A stretch of 6,490 nucleotides of DNA from Bacteroidota bacterium (lineage in GTDB: Bacteria; Bacteroidota; Bacteroidia; Chitinophagales; Chitinophagaceae): the NCBI GenBank assembly GCA_029778965.1, contig JAKPBL010000407.1, positions 1 through 6,490 on the forward strand. The letters run 5' to 3'. A program made the position numbers and the translations under genes. This document shows positions 6,423 to 6,490 of the stretch, in pieces. The notes beneath the pieces are model-generated. The model was given only the letters and a program-made list of their open reading frames with translations. It did not search any database and was not told where the DNA came from. Position 1 is the first letter of the stretch. Each line of letters opens with the position of its first letter.

Positions 6423-6490
6423 TTAGCGGGAATGTTTTATTTTGAGGCGCAAAACCGGGCGGCCGCACATGACAATCAAGAGATAACACG

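Noticed and set aside
6431..6445. TTTTATTTTG as a Bacteroidota-type -7 element for a rightward promoter
   Set aside because: It is one base short of the TAnnTTTG form, has no partner -33 element, and no downstream gene is visible within the window.

Overview
The window looks like a chromosomal piece of a Bacteroidota genome, most likely the Chitinophaga/Niastella side of the phylum. The basis is the gene content (a DUF4249 protein, a large FtsX/MacB-type permease without its own ATPase, a lipoprotein-type vanadium haloperoxidase), a moderately GC-rich composition, and starts without Shine-Dalgarno sequences. This assignment is inference from families, not a database match.

Layout: the + strand carries only the C-terminal 224 codons of a DUF4249 protein (1-675), which enters from the left edge. 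It converges on a minus-strand block with only 2 bp between the stop codons. Read in its own direction (right to left), the block holds: an FtsX/MacB-type ABC permease (6294-3913); a strong bidirectional intrinsic terminator; an intergenic stretch of about 185 bp rich in repeats; one long reading frame (3727-1613) that joins a duplicated DoxX-like membrane domain to a vanadium-dependent haloperoxidase/PAP2 domain; and, 35 bp later, a UbiA-like polytopic membrane protein lacking the first aspartate-rich motif (1577-678). The last two probably share a transcript.

The most interesting points are: (1) the DoxX-like/haloperoxidase reading frame, whose junction is a complete lipoprotein signal peptide with its own ATG, so it is either a real fusion or two genes that have lost the stop between them; (2) a tandem duplication inside the DoxX-like part; (3) two 9-bp direct repeats with a 12-bp spacer (21-bp period) upstream of this gene, the geometry of LytTR response-regulator sites, followed by a perfect 8-bp inverted repeat; and (4) upstream of the permease, a sigma-54-like -24/-12 element with two dyad-like TGT...ACA boxes about two helical turns apart at enhancer distance.

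No RNA genes, CRISPR arrays, insertion sequences or attachment sites were recognised. Long open frames on the + strand opposite the minus-strand genes are antisense shadows.
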